Below are positions 8,820 through 17,826 of a stretch of 64,000 nucleotides of DNA, piece by piece. Made by a program: the position numbers and the translations under genes. Source of the DNA: Mycolicibacterium brisbanense. GTDB lineage: Bacteria > Actinomycetota > Actinomycetes > Mycobacteriales > Mycobacteriaceae. The notes below the pieces were generated by a model. It searched no databases. It saw only the letters and a program-made list of their open reading frames with translations, and was not told the origin of the DNA. The number at the start of each line of letters is the position of its first letter. The first letter of the stretch is position 1. The stretch covers positions 186,001 to 250,000 of the forward strand of contig NZ_BCSX01000035.1 in assembly GCF_001570425.1 (NCBI RefSeq), given 5' to 3'.

Positions 8820-9724
8820 GGGCGCATGGCCGCGGGCAGATCAGATACCCACTCGTGGCCCCAGTAACTGTCGGCCGTGATTTCTTCGGCGGTGTAATAG
8901 GTTTCGTCGACGCGCGTACCTTCGGTGCCGAACTCGACGTCCCAATCGCCGGGCGCACGCACATAGAACGACACCATCTTGTCGTTGGTGTGCCGCCCGA
9001 GTGTCGACGACAACTGGAAGCCGTCCTTGTTCACGCGGTCCAGGGCCTGGCCGACTGCGTCGAGGGTGTCGACCTCGACCATGAGATGGATCAACCCGGG
9101 GTCGCGCAGGTTCGACGCCGGGCAGATGGCCAGGCTGTGGTGACGCTGATTGACACCCATGAACCGCACCCGTACCGGCCCGAATTCTGGTGGCACCGGC
9201 ACCCGGAACGCGCCGCGCGACTTGAACCCGAGTACCTGCGTATAGAACTCGAACAATCCGTTGACGTCCAATGCAGGCAGCACCACGTGGCCCAGCCCCT
9301 GTTCACCGGTGACGAACTTGGCGCCGAACGGTGTCACCACGGGACTGTGATCGAGTACCGCGCCGTGGAATACCTCCAGCGAGGTGCCGGCGGGATCGTC
9401 GAATGCGATGACCTCTTCAACGCGTCGGGCATCGGCCTCCGCCAGTGACAGTTCCTTGTACGGAACGCCGGCGGCGTCAAGCGCACTCTTGAGTTCCTCA
9501 AGGTCCGCGTGGTCGCGAACCTCCCAGCCGACGGTGACGATCTTGTCGGTATCGCCCGGCGTGACGATGATCCTGGCGGCGCGCTCGTCCATGCGCAGGT
9601 ACAGCGTCGCGGGATCGGGCCCGCCGCCTTCCGCGAAACCCAATACGCCGAAGGCGAAATGGCGCCACCGCTCGATATCGGTCGCCTGGACGGTCACGTA
9701 GCCCAGGCTCTTGATCAAGGCCAT
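8816..9724 (-). CDS. extradiol ring-cleavage dioxygenase, HsaC/BphC-like
   Basis: A 302-aa two-domain vicinal-oxygen-chelate dioxygenase that opens a catechol ring next to its hydroxyls. Residues line up with BphC: Fe(II) ligands H146 (in GLGHVVL), H213 (in LIHLMVEV) and E264 (in WDVEFGTEG), the catalytic His in RHHS at 195-196, H245 and Y254. All are present, so it should be active. The start at 9724 (MALIKSLGYV) was chosen by homology; the longer upstream frame would run into the HsaA-like gene. It sits 11 bases after the HsaA-like stop and overlaps the FAD dehydrogenase start. The immediate substrate is probably the catechol made by the HsaA-like enzyme. Confidence 0.93.
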   Translation of the reverse strand: MALIKSLGYVTVQATDIERWRHFAFGVLGFAEGGGPDPATLYLRMDERAARIIVTPGDTDKIVTVGWEVRDHADLEELKSALDAAGVPYKELSLAEADARRVEEVIAFDDPAGTSLEVFHGAVLDHSPVVTPFGAKFVTGEQGLGHVVLPALDVNGLFEFYTQVLGFKSRGAFRVPVPPEFGPVRVRFMGVNQRHHSLAICPASNLRDPGLIHLMVEVDTLDAVGQALDRVNKDGFQLSSTLGRHTNDKMVSFYVRAPGDWDVEFGTEGTRVDETYYTAEEITADSYWGHEWVSDLPAAMRP

Positions 9725-9735
9725 TGCGCTTCCCC

Positions 9736-10917
9736 TCAGATCATCGCCCGCAGCGGACCCTGGGGGTCCACACCGAGCGAGCTCAATGCCGATGCGTGAT
9801 AAACGGTGCCGGGAACGTGGATCGCATGCGCCTGCCCCACGTGGACGTCGCGCCAATAGCGCTGCAGTGGTTTGTCCATCCGCGCTGCGTTCCCGCCGCA
9901 CCTGGCGAAGATCTCGTCGACCGCCGACACCGCCCGCCACACGGCACGTACCTGCGTGCGTCGTCCCGCGGCCCGGTCCTCGAACGACACCTCCTCGCCG
10001 GCGTCGACCATGTCGTAGATGCGGTCGGCATTGGCGAGCAGTTCCTGACGCGCCGCGTTGATGTCGGCGGCCGCCTCACCGATGGCGTACATGACATAGG
10101 GATCGTCCTTGATCGCGACACCGCTGGAGTTGACGCGCTCGCGCTGGTAGTCGAGAGCGGCGGCCAGTGCACCCTCGGCGATACCGATGGTCGCCGAAGA
10201 AATGCCGAGCGGGAACATGGTCGACCACGGCATGAGGTAGAGCGTCTCGGTCATACCGGCTTCGCGTTGGGCGGTGCCGTCCATCACCTTCATCGCGTCC
10301 ATCGTCCGGTACGACGGCACGAACGCATCCTTGACGATGACATCCTTGGAGCCGGTACCGCGCAGGCCGACAACATCCCAGGAGTCCTCGACGATCTCAT
10401 AATCCTTGCGGGGCAGGATCATATGCAGCATCTGCGGGGGCATGAGCGGCTTGCCGTCTGCATCGCCGATCATGGCTCCGAGGAAGATCCAGTCACAGTG
10501 GTCGGTGCCGGAGCTGAACTGCCACCGGCCGTTGAAGATATAGCCGCCCTCGACCGGTTTGGCCACGCCCTGCGGTGCATAGGGAGAGGCCACCCAGGTG
10601 TCGATGTCGTCGGCCCAGATCTCCTCCCCGACACGGGGATCGGCGTATGCCAACTGGTACGGATGTACGCCCACGACACCGTTGATCCACCCGGCGGAGG
10701 GATCCAGGGCCGCGGTGGCCATCACAGTTTCTGCGAACTCGCGCGGGTGAACCTCAAGTCCGCCATGCCGTTTCGGCTGCAGCAGCCGTATGGAGCCCAC
10801 CTGCTTCATGGTCTTGACCGTGTCGTCGGTCAACTTACCGATCTTCTCCGCCTCGGCGGCCTGTCCGCGGAGCTGCTCGGCCAGCTCCGCGATACTGTCG
10901 ATCACCCGTTTCGTCAT
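9736..10917 (-). CDS. flavin-dependent phenol hydroxylase, HsaA-like oxygenase component
   Basis: A 393-aa acyl-CoA-dehydrogenase-fold monooxygenase, the same length as HsaA (about 394 aa). Family features are the RLLQPKRHGG segment near residue 45, PSAGWINGVVG near 75, WQFSSGTDHCDW near 130 and the C-terminal RYWRDVHVGQAHAIHV. HsaA hydroxylates a steroid-derived phenol to a catechol using reduced flavin supplied by the separate reductase HsaB. No HsaB-like flavin reductase is visible in this window. First gene of the run HsaA-HsaC-FAD dehydrogenase on this strand. Confidence 0.9.
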   Translation of the reverse strand: MTKRVIDSIAELAEQLRGQAAEAEKIGKLTDDTVKTMKQVGSIRLLQPKRHGGLEVHPREFAETVMATAALDPSAGWINGVVGVHPYQLAYADPRVGEEIWADDIDTWVASPYAPQGVAKPVEGGYIFNGRWQFSSGTDHCDWIFLGAMIGDADGKPLMPPQMLHMILPRKDYEIVEDSWDVVGLRGTGSKDVIVKDAFVPSYRTMDAMKVMDGTAQREAGMTETLYLMPWSTMFPLGISSATIGIAEGALAAALDYQRERVNSSGVAIKDDPYVMYAIGEAAADINAARQELLANADRIYDMVDAGEEVSFEDRAAGRRTQVRAVWRAVSAVDEIFARCGGNAARMDKPLQRYWRDVHVGQAHAIHVPGTVYHASALSSLGVDPQGPLRAMI

Positions 10918-11123
10918 GGTTCTGATGGTGGACTCATCAGCCGTCCAGCCGTCGCGGCTGTCCCAGTGAGTGGACGTGAATCAGCACTGCAATTACGGAT
11001 TCCCAGCCGCCGGAACACGAATCGCCCGGGGTGCAACAGTATCGACAGAAGCGGCCTGACCGAACGGCGACGCTGTTGTGAGATACCGAAATGCCGGTCG
11101 GCAGAGGGGGTCGAAAAGGGGTT
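10918..11123. other. 206-bp gap upstream of the HsaA-like operon
   Basis: No convincing ORF is present. It must contain the promoter of the HsaA-HsaC-dehydrogenase run unless that is read through from the reductase gene. No copy of the ATATGACT half-site was found here. A near-perfect inverted repeat (AACTCAATTTTGAGTT, 11128-11143) lies just to the right, in the last codons of the reductase gene; on the minus strand a CCCCTTTT follows it, which could act as a weak terminator. Confidence 0.4.
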
Positions 11124-12188
11124 TCAGAACTCAATTTTGAGTTTGTGTGACCGTGGACAAGCCTGGCAGGCCAGGAAAAGGCCATCGGCGATGTCTTTGT
11201 CCTCGAGAATCTCGGCATTGCCCATCTCGACTTCGCCCTCGATCGTGGTTGCCGCACACGAACCGCAATGGCCTTCCCGACACGAGTAGGGCACGGCGAT
11301 GCCTGCGGCCAGCATGGTCTCCACGAGATTGCGCCCGCGCGGCCATCGCAACGTATGTACCTGACCGTCGAGTTGGATCTCGGCGTCGGCAGCGTCCGTG
11401 TCGTCGACAACGAGCGTTTCGGCGGTTACCTCGGCGAACGGATCGCCGGTCAGCGACTGGAAAACTTCCTGATGGATCCGGTCCCGTGGAACGCCGGCCT
11501 CTGTCAACGCCTCCCTGACCACGGCCATGTAGGGCGCTGGTCCGCAGATGAACGATTCGTAGCCGCTGAACATGCTCGCGAATGCGCTGAGCTGAGCGTG
11601 GGTTGGGAGGCCTTGAATCGATTCGAGCCAATGCAGCACCGTGATCCGGCCGGCATAGCGCGCTGCGAATTCACGCAACTCGGCTTCGAAAATGACGGAC
11701 TTCTCGTCGCGGTTGGCGTAGCATAGGATGACCCGGCCGGTGCCGGCCACCAGCACGGATTTCAAGATCGACATCACCGGTGTGATACCGCTGCCCGCGG
11801 CCCACAGCAAGAAGTCGCCGTCGAGACTGGTTGGGGTGAACACTCCGGACGGAGGCAAAACCTCAATCGTGTCACCGGAGGAAATGTTGTCGCACAGCCA
11901 ATTTGAACCGTATCCGCCTTCGGTTCGCTTGATGGTGACCTTGGGGGACTCGTCGGTGTGCGGTGAACTTGCCAGAGAGTAGCAACGGGCTACCGCACCC
12001 GTGAGGTTACTGGGCACCCGCAGTGTCAAGAACTGCCCGGGGCGGTAGGCGAACCGATCGCGGTGCTCGTCGGGCACGGTCAGTACCAGTGAGCGAGCGT
12101 CGTGGCTTTCGTCGATGACCTCGCTGACGGTAACCACCACGGTACGCACGCCGGTTGTCTGCGTCGGGGCGGATTCCACGTCGGTCAT
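11124..12188 (-). CDS. KshB-like ferredoxin-NAD(P)H reductase with C-terminal 2Fe-2S domain
   Basis: A protein of about 355 aa with an FAD-binding ferredoxin-reductase domain (RCYSLASSP flavin motif near residue 75), an NAD domain (GSGITPVMSILK near 130) and a plant-type ferredoxin tail (SCREGHCGSC, then FLACQACP, giving C-x4-C-x2-C-xn-C). This is the layout of KshB, the electron-transfer partner of the Rieske oxygenase KshA. No KshA gene is present in the window, so it either serves an oxygenase encoded elsewhere or another local enzyme. Starts at 12188, 12197 and 12212 are all possible, none with a clear ribosome site. It is transcribed divergently from the second BVMO. Confidence 0.88.
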   Translation of the reverse strand: MTDVESAPTQTTGVRTVVVTVSEVIDESHDARSLVLTVPDEHRDRFAYRPGQFLTLRVPSNLTGAVARCYSLASSPHTDESPKVTIKRTEGGYGSNWLCDNISSGDTIEVLPPSGVFTPTSLDGDFLLWAAGSGITPVMSILKSVLVAGTGRVILCYANRDEKSVIFEAELREFAARYAGRITVLHWLESIQGLPTHAQLSAFASMFSGYESFICGPAPYMAVVREALTEAGVPRDRIHQEVFQSLTGDPFAEVTAETLVVDDTDAADAEIQLDGQVHTLRWPRGRNLVETMLAAGIAVPYSCREGHCGSCAATTIEGEVEMGNAEILEDKDIADGLFLACQACPRSHKLKIEF

Positions 12189-12318
12189 GCGTGCCATCTT
12201 GGCCGGGGCCACACCGCGGGTGTGGGCGCTTGTCCAATGGCCGGGACGAAATCTTGGGATGCCCGCTCACCGGGAAACTCCACCGGCGGTGCGGATCGGA
12301 GGCCCTACCGTACGGTGC

Positions 12319-13941
12319 GTGAGCAGCGTGACCGGGTTCGATGTCGATGTAGTTGTGGTCGGAGCGGGGTTCGGGGGGTTGTACGCTCTGCACCATTTCC
12401 GCGAGCGGGGACTGTCCGTGCGGGTGTTCGAGGCTGCACCTGATGTGGGCGGCACGTGGTACTTCAACCGATACCCCGGTGCTCGCTGCGACGTGGAGAG
12501 CGTCGACTACTGCTATTCCTTCTCCGAAGAACTTCAGCAGGAATGGACCTGGACCGAGAAGTACGCGACTCAGGGCGAGATCCTCAAGTACATAAACTGG
12601 GTGGCCGACCGGCTGGATCTCCGCAGCGGAATCACCTTCAACACCCGGGTCAGCTCTGCCGTGTTCGATGAGGATGCGTTGTTCTGGCGGGTGACCGGCG
12701 AGGGTGCTGCCGGTACGGTCACTGTCGCTGCGCGGTTCGTGGTCATGGCCACCGGGCCACTGTCGGCATCGTTGACGCCGGATTTCGCCGGACTGGAAAC
12801 CTTCGCCGGCGAGATCTACCACACCGCGCATTGGCCGCACGAGGGCGTCGATTTCACCGGCAGACGCGTCGCCGTCGTCGGCACGGGATCATCGGGCATC
12901 CAGTCGATTCCGGTGATCGCCGAACAAGCAGAGCAGCTGTACGTATTCCAACGCACACCGAATTACAGTGTCCCGGCGGGCAACCGCGCACTGACCGATG
13001 CTGAAATCGCCGAGATCAAGGCCAACTACGCGGAGCGGCGCCACAAGTCGTGGCGCAGCGGCGGAGGGTCGCCGCACGTGGTCCACCCGAAACTGACCAT
13101 GGAAGCCACGCCGGACGAGCGCCGCGCGGCATTCGAAGAGCGCTGGAATCTCGGTGGTGTGCTGTTCTCCAAGACTTTCGCCGATCAGATGACGAACATC
13201 GAGGCCAACGAGGAGGCGCGCAAATTCTATGAGGAGAAGATCCGCGCGCTCATCGACGCTCCTGAGCTGGCGGAGTTGTTGATTCCCACCGATCATCCGA
13301 TCGGAACGAAACGAATCTGTACTGACTCCAACTATTTTCAGACGTTCAATCGGTCCAATGTCAGGTTGGTCAGCGTTCGCAAGACGCCCATCGAATGCGT
13401 CGACGAAAGCGGGATCAACACGACCGAGGCGCACTACGACGTTGACGCCATCGTGCTGGCGACCGGGTTCGATGCGATGACGGGCGCGTTGGCCAAGATC
13501 AACATCGTCGGCCGCGGGGGCAGGCGGCTCGTGGATTCCTGGGCCGATGGACCGCGGACCTACCTGGGCCTGGGTGTCGACGGTTTCCCGAATCTGTTCC
13601 TGGTGTCGGGCCCGGGTGCGCCTGCCGTGCTGGCGAACATGGTGTTGCATGCCGAAGCGCACATCAACTGGATCGCCGACGCCATCGCCTACCTCGACGA
13701 GCAGGGCTACGCCGCCATGGAGGCCACACCGGAAGCCGTGGACGGCTGGGTTCTCGAATGCAATCAGCGAGCCGAGGCGACATTGTTCCCCCGGGCGAAT
13801 TCTTGGTACATGGGTGCCAACGTTCCGGGAAAGCCGCGGGTTTTCATGTTGTTCATCGGCGGATTTGCAACCTATCTCGACATCTGCGCCGAGATCGCCA
13901 ACGCCGATTACAAGGGATTCGCCTTGATCGAGGGATCCTAG
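12319..13941 (+). CDS. Baeyer-Villiger monooxygenase (cyclohexanone monooxygenase type)
   Basis: A protein of about 540 aa and typical BVMO length. It has an FAD motif G15-A-G17-FG-G20, the classic fingerprint F162-x-G164-xxx-H168-T169-xx-W172-P173, and a second Rossmann motif VVGTGSSGIQ about ten residues later. BVMOs turn cyclic ketones into lactones with O2 and NADPH. The GTG at 12319 was chosen because it gives the family N terminus; a TACCGT about eight bases upstream could be a -10 element for a leaderless transcript. The stop abuts the ATG of the next SDR, opening a run of seven same-strand genes to 18678. Confidence 0.92.
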   Translation: MSSVTGFDVDVVVVGAGFGGLYALHHFRERGLSVRVFEAAPDVGGTWYFNRYPGARCDVESVDYCYSFSEELQQEWTWTEKYATQGEILKYINWVADRLDLRSGITFNTRVSSAVFDEDALFWRVTGEGAAGTVTVAARFVVMATGPLSASLTPDFAGLETFAGEIYHTAHWPHEGVDFTGRRVAVVGTGSSGIQSIPVIAEQAEQLYVFQRTPNYSVPAGNRALTDAEIAEIKANYAERRHKSWRSGGGSPHVVHPKLTMEATPDERRAAFEERWNLGGVLFSKTFADQMTNIEANEEARKFYEEKIRALIDAPELAELLIPTDHPIGTKRICTDSNYFQTFNRSNVRLVSVRKTPIECVDESGINTTEAHYDVDAIVLATGFDAMTGALAKINIVGRGGRRLVDSWADGPRTYLGLGVDGFPNLFLVSGPGAPAVLANMVLHAEAHINWIADAIAYLDEQGYAAMEATPEAVDGWVLECNQRAEATLFPRANSWYMGANVPGKPRVFMLFIGGFATYLDICAEIANADYKGFALIEGS

Positions 13942-14742
13942 ATGCCGACCTTGGCGGGCAAGGTTGCCCTGGTCACCGGCGCATCACGCGGGACGGGCCG
14001 GGCACACTGCGAGCGGTTTGCCGATGCAGGTGCCGACGTGATCGCGGTGGACATCGATGCGATGCAGGACGAACTCGGGTGTACCGCAGCGTTGGTGCGG
14101 GAGCGTGAAAGGCGCTGTATCGCCGGGTTGGCGGATGTGCGTAACTCGCACGTGCTCTCCGAGGTGGTCGATGCTGCCGTTGCCGAGCTCGGACGCCTGG
14201 ACGTCGTTGTGGCCAATGCGGGCATTCATCCGCCCGGAGCCCCGACGTGGGAACTGTCCGAAAAGGCGTGGCGGGACACCCTCGATGTCAATGTAACCGG
14301 AGTGTGGCACACCGTAAAGGCGACTGCCAGGCATTTCGGCGACGACGGTGGATCGATCGTCATCATCAGCTCGACCAGCGGCATGCGCGGTACCGCCAAC
14401 TCCGCGCATTACACAGCGAGCAAACACGCCGTGGTCGGGCTGGCGCGCACGTTGGCCAACGAGCTCGGCCCGCGACGCATTCGGGTCAACACGGTGCACC
14501 CCGGCGCGGTCGCGACCCCGATGGTTCGCAACGCGGCAACGTATCGACGCCTGTGCCCCGACATCGAAGACCCGACAGAGGCCGATGCCGCGCGAGTACT
14601 TGCGGCCCGCCATCTTTTGCCCGTGCCGTGGGTTGAGCCCGTGGACGTTGCCAACGCCGTGGTGTTTCTTGCCTCTGACGACGCGAGATACATCACCGGA
14701 GCCGAGCTTGTCGTCGACGCCGGTCTCACCCAAAAGACATGA
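13942..14742 (+). CDS. mycofactocin-coupled SDR (first of two)
   Basis: A 266-aa SDR. It has TGASRGTG at 12-19, catalytic S144, Y157 and K161, then RIRVNTVHPGAVATPMVRN and a WVEPVDVANAVVFLASDDARYITG tail. These features mark the SDR subgroup that carries tightly bound NAD(H) recycled by mycofactocin rather than exchanging free NAD. It directly follows the BVMO stop without a gap and overlaps the next SDR by four bases. Probable role: oxidation of a secondary alcohol to a ketone, perhaps the BVMO substrate (inference). Mycofactocin biosynthesis genes are not in this window. Confidence 0.85.
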   Translation: MPTLAGKVALVTGASRGTGRAHCERFADAGADVIAVDIDAMQDELGCTAALVRERERRCIAGLADVRNSHVLSEVVDAAVAELGRLDVVVANAGIHPPGAPTWELSEKAWRDTLDVNVTGVWHTVKATARHFGDDGGSIVIISSTSGMRGTANSAHYTASKHAVVGLARTLANELGPRRIRVNTVHPGAVATPMVRNAATYRRLCPDIEDPTEADAARVLAARHLLPVPWVEPVDVANAVVFLASDDARYITGAELVVDAGLTQKT

Positions 14743-15581
14743 CGCACAGGGAAGGGCGGCTGGCCCGGAAGGTAGCTTTCATCACGGGTGCAGCTCGCGG
14801 CATCGGACGCGCCCAGGCGGTGCGCTTCGCCGAGGAAGGCGCCGCAGTCATCGCCGTCGACCTTTGCGGCCCGATCGCCACCGTGGGCGTACCTCCGGCC
14901 ACTCCCGTCGATCTTGCGGACACCGCGCGGCTCGTGCGAGCAGTCGGTGGCCGCATCTCGACCGCGATCGTCGACGTCCGTGACGTCGACGGGCTCGCCG
15001 CTGTGGTCGACACCGGTGTCGCAGAATTCGGTGGTCTCGACATCGTCTGTGCCACAGCGGGAATCACATCGAGGGCAGCCATGGCGGAGATGGATGAGCA
15101 GACTTGGCAGACCATGCTCGATGTGAACCTCACGGGAGTGTTCCATACCTGCAAAGTCACCGCGCCGCAGCTGATCGCGCGCGGTGCCGGCTCCATCGTC
15201 CTGGTCAGCTCAATCGCTGGGCACCGCGGACTGGTCGGTGTGGGTCATTACACCGCAGCCAAACACGGCATCGTCGGCCTGATGCGCAGCTTGGCGCATG
15301 AGCTTGCACCGCACGCGATTCGGGTCAATACGGTCCACCCGACCAACGTTGACACACCGCTGATCCAGAATGACATGGTCCGCAGCGGATTTCGGCCAGA
15401 CCTGGACCGCGTGCCCACCCGTACAGAGTTTGCACAGGCGGCGCGGACGATGAACCTTCTCGACATTCCGTGGGTGGAACCGCACGATGTCGCGAATGCG
15501 AGCCTGTTTCTGGCATCCGACGAGGCCCGATACATCACCGCCGCCGCGTTGCCGGTCGACGGCGGCAGCACACAACGATGA
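14739..15581 (+). CDS. mycofactocin-coupled SDR (second of two)
   Basis: A 280-aa SDR with ITGAARGIG at 15-23, S158, Y171 and K175. It also has the extended loop PIATVGVPPATPVDLADT (about 45-62) characteristic of carveol-dehydrogenase/mycofactocin-type SDRs, and IRVNTVHPTNVDTP followed by WVEPHDVANASLFLASDEARYIT. Strong match to the mycofactocin-coupled subgroup. Start overlaps the previous stop (ATGA). Two adjacent family members may act on the two hydroxyls or stereoisomers of the same substrate; that is inference. Confidence 0.9.
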   Translation: MTHREGRLARKVAFITGAARGIGRAQAVRFAEEGAAVIAVDLCGPIATVGVPPATPVDLADTARLVRAVGGRISTAIVDVRDVDGLAAVVDTGVAEFGGLDIVCATAGITSRAAMAEMDEQTWQTMLDVNLTGVFHTCKVTAPQLIARGAGSIVLVSSIAGHRGLVGVGHYTAAKHGIVGLMRSLAHELAPHAIRVNTVHPTNVDTPLIQNDMVRSGFRPDLDRVPTRTEFAQAARTMNLLDIPWVEPHDVANASLFLASDEARYITAAALPVDGGSTQR

Positions 15582-15591
15582 GGAGAAATCG

Positions 15592-16386
15592 GTGACCGAT
15601 CTCGAGAAGTACGGAAGGTGGGCAGTGATCGCGGGCGGCTCGGAAGGAGTCGGCGCGGAGTTCGCTCGTCAACTCGCTCGGGACGGATTTGGTCTTGTGC
15701 TGATCGCACGTAAACCCGAACCCTTGGAAGAGACGGCCGACCAGTGCCGGGCCGTCGGGGCCGAGGTCCGAACAGTGGCGGTGGATCTGCTCGACCGGAC
15801 TGCCGTGCAGCGCATTTCCACTGCGACGTCGGACCTAGAGGTGGGACTGCTGATCTACAACGCGGGCGCAAGCACCTGCAACGAGCCGTTCCTCGATGCG
15901 CCACTTGCGGACTTCCAGAAGGTGATCGATTTGAACGTGACCCGGATGATGGATCTTGTTCAACTGTACGGGCGTCAAATGGTGGAACGCAGTCGCGGGG
16001 GGATCCTGATCGTGGGCTCCCTGTCGGGCTACATGGGCGCTGATCGGCACTCGGTTTACGCTGGTGCCAAGGCCTTCTCCAGGATGTTCGCCGAGAGTCT
16101 GTGGCTCGAGTTGCGTGAGCACAACGTAGATGTTCTCGAATTGGTGCTGGGAGTGACCCGGACACCGGCGATGGAGCGTATCGGGCTCAACTTCGACGCC
16201 CCAGGGATGATCGTCAACGAACCCGGCGACGTTGCCGCTGAAGGACTTGCACATCTGCACGACGGACCGGTGTACGTGGCGGGCGGCAATGCCGCCACCG
16301 CGGCGCGCAACAGCTCACCGGACCGTGCGAGGGTGGTGCTGGAAGCCCATGAAGCGATTCAGGAACTGGTCAGGCTGCGTAAGTGA
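15592..16386 (+). CDS. atypical SDR-family oxidoreductase
   Basis: A 264-aa SDR with the cofactor loop AGGSEGVG (14-21) instead of the usual TGxxxGxG, and S143, Y156 and K160 in the active site. The GTG at 15592 is preceded by an ideal AGGAGA at 15581-15586 that overlaps the stop of the gene before. The C-terminal 60 residues (EPGDVAAEGLAHLHDGPVY onwards) resemble the SDRs often annotated as short-chain ketoacyl reductase-like. The substrate is unknown; part of the same transcription unit. Confidence 0.82.
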   Translation: MTDLEKYGRWAVIAGGSEGVGAEFARQLARDGFGLVLIARKPEPLEETADQCRAVGAEVRTVAVDLLDRTAVQRISTATSDLEVGLLIYNAGASTCNEPFLDAPLADFQKVIDLNVTRMMDLVQLYGRQMVERSRGGILIVGSLSGYMGADRHSVYAGAKAFSRMFAESLWLELREHNVDVLELVLGVTRTPAMERIGLNFDAPGMIVNEPGDVAAEGLAHLHDGPVYVAGGNAATAARNSSPDRARVVLEAHEAIQELVRLRK

Positions 16387-16387
16387 T

Positions 16388-17257
16388 ATGCGGATAGGAC
16401 TGTCGACGCCGATCGTCGTTCAAGTTCCCGGCGTGGCTTCGGAGTGGGAAGCGACCGCCACCGTAGACGATCTCGCCACGGTCGCGAAGGTGGCCGATGA
16501 GGCGGGCTTCGAGTTCCTGACGTGTTCCGAGCATGTCGCGATCCCCAGCAGCGACGCGACCCGTCGCGGTGTGGTGTATTGGGATCCACTGGCCACGTTG
16601 GGGTTCCTCGCGGCCCACACGCGTCGCATCCGCCTAGCTACCGCGGTGCTGGTGCTGGGTTATCACCATCCCCTCGACATCGCCAAGGGATACGGGACGT
16701 TGGACCGCATCTGCGCGGGCCGAGTGGTCCTCGGGGTCGGGATTGGCTCTCTGAAAGAGGAATTCGATCTCATCGGAGCCGTGTGGCCGCAACGCGCGGC
16801 CCGTGCTGACGATGCCATCCGCGCGCTGCGCGCGACGCTCGGCCGGGCGGAAGGATGTTATTCCGGCCGATTCCATGAATTCTCCGCGATGACCGTCATG
16901 CCGCACGCTGCTCGCACCGACGTGCCGATTTGGGTAGGTGGGCGGACCGCGGCCTCATTGCAGCGGGCCGTCAGCCTTGCCGACGGCTGGATGCCATTCG
17001 GTCTCGACCCATCCGATGTCCGTGTGATGCTCGACAATACCGACGTGCCAACGGGATTCGAGGTCATCTTGGGAACTGGGCAGACGGTGGATCCGTCCGG
17101 TGACCCAGTCGATTGCCGGACCCGGCTTCTGGAGCTGGCAGGCAGCGGTGCCACCGTCGCGTATTGCACCATCGCGGCCCACTCGGTCGAACACTACTGC
17201 GAGCAGTTGATACGTCTGGCCGACATCGCCGCCACCGTGGAAGGAAACACGCCGTGA
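16388..17257 (+). CDS. LLM-class flavin / F420-dependent oxidoreductase
   Basis: A 289-aa luciferase-like TIM barrel. Family marks are the early TSEHV-type segment (FLTCSEHVAIP near residue 45), RIRLATAVLVLGYHHPLDIAKGYGTLD (about 80-106) and GRVVLGVGIGSLKEEF (about 110-125). In mycobacteria this subgroup generally uses deazaflavin F420. The ATG at 16388 is two bases after the previous stop, and the gene overlaps the next one (GTGA). A likely role is hydride transfer to or from a ring ketone or enone of the island substrate; not provable here. Confidence 0.85.
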   Translation: MRIGLSTPIVVQVPGVASEWEATATVDDLATVAKVADEAGFEFLTCSEHVAIPSSDATRRGVVYWDPLATLGFLAAHTRRIRLATAVLVLGYHHPLDIAKGYGTLDRICAGRVVLGVGIGSLKEEFDLIGAVWPQRAARADDAIRALRATLGRAEGCYSGRFHEFSAMTVMPHAARTDVPIWVGGRTAASLQRAVSLADGWMPFGLDPSDVRVMLDNTDVPTGFEVILGTGQTVDPSGDPVDCRTRLLELAGSGATVAYCTIAAHSVEHYCEQLIRLADIAATVEGNTP

Positions 17258-17823
17258 CCCTCGACCAGGAGACAGTCACCGACCTACTGCACCGGGTGCG
17301 TCTGTTGGAAGACGAACGTGCCATCGCCCGGTTGATCGCGTCCTACGGCCCGGCGGTGGACTGCGCGAATGCCGATGGCGCCGCGTCGTTGTGGGCCGAA
17401 GATGGCAGCTATGACGTCGAGGGCTGGCGGATGACCAGTAGTTCTGACATCCGCGCGATGGTCAGCTCAGCGCCGCACGGCGAGTTGGTGGCGGCCGGGT
17501 GTTGTCACTTTCTCGGGCCGGCAGTGGTAACCGTCGCGGGCGACACCGCGGTGGCGCTGTGTGAATCACTCGTCGTGCTTCGCCGTCCACAGCCACTGCC
17601 AGACAGTCAGTTCCCTCACCAAGCTTGGCAAGCATCGGCCCAGGAGTACCTCGTATGGCGTGCGGCCGCCAACCACTTTGAGCTGCAACGCAGAGAGGAG
17701 GGCTGGCGCATCACCAAACGCACGAGCCGAATGCTGGACGGAAGACCGGCCGGCCACCGGCTGCTCATCGCGGGCGCCACCGGAGCCTCACTTGGCGCCG
17801 AAGCCGATGAGCGAGGAGCCTGA
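17254..17823 (+). CDS. SnoaL-like / NTF2-fold protein
   Basis: A 189-aa protein of the SnoaL-like polyketide-cyclase/hydratase fold. It has a helix with EDERAIARLIASYGPAVDCANADGAASLWAEDGSYDVEG at about 17-55, then a strand-rich domain ending in GWRITKRTSRMLDG. Such proteins include isomerases, dehydratases and catalytically silent partners. Starts with GTG overlapping the previous stop. In a ring-degradation setting it might be a double-bond isomerase or hydratase; only the fold is supported. Confidence 0.78.
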   Translation: MTLDQETVTDLLHRVRLLEDERAIARLIASYGPAVDCANADGAASLWAEDGSYDVEGWRMTSSSDIRAMVSSAPHGELVAAGCCHFLGPAVVTVAGDTAVALCESLVVLRRPQPLPDSQFPHQAWQASAQEYLVWRAAANHFELQRREEGWRITKRTSRMLDGRPAGHRLLIAGATGASLGAEADERGA

Positions 17824-17826
17824 CCG

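Noticed and set aside
11128..11143. Inverted repeat at the end of the KshB-like gene as an operator
   Set aside because: It lies within codons before the stop and is followed by CCCCTTTT on the transcribed strand, so a weak terminator is more likely than a regulator site.
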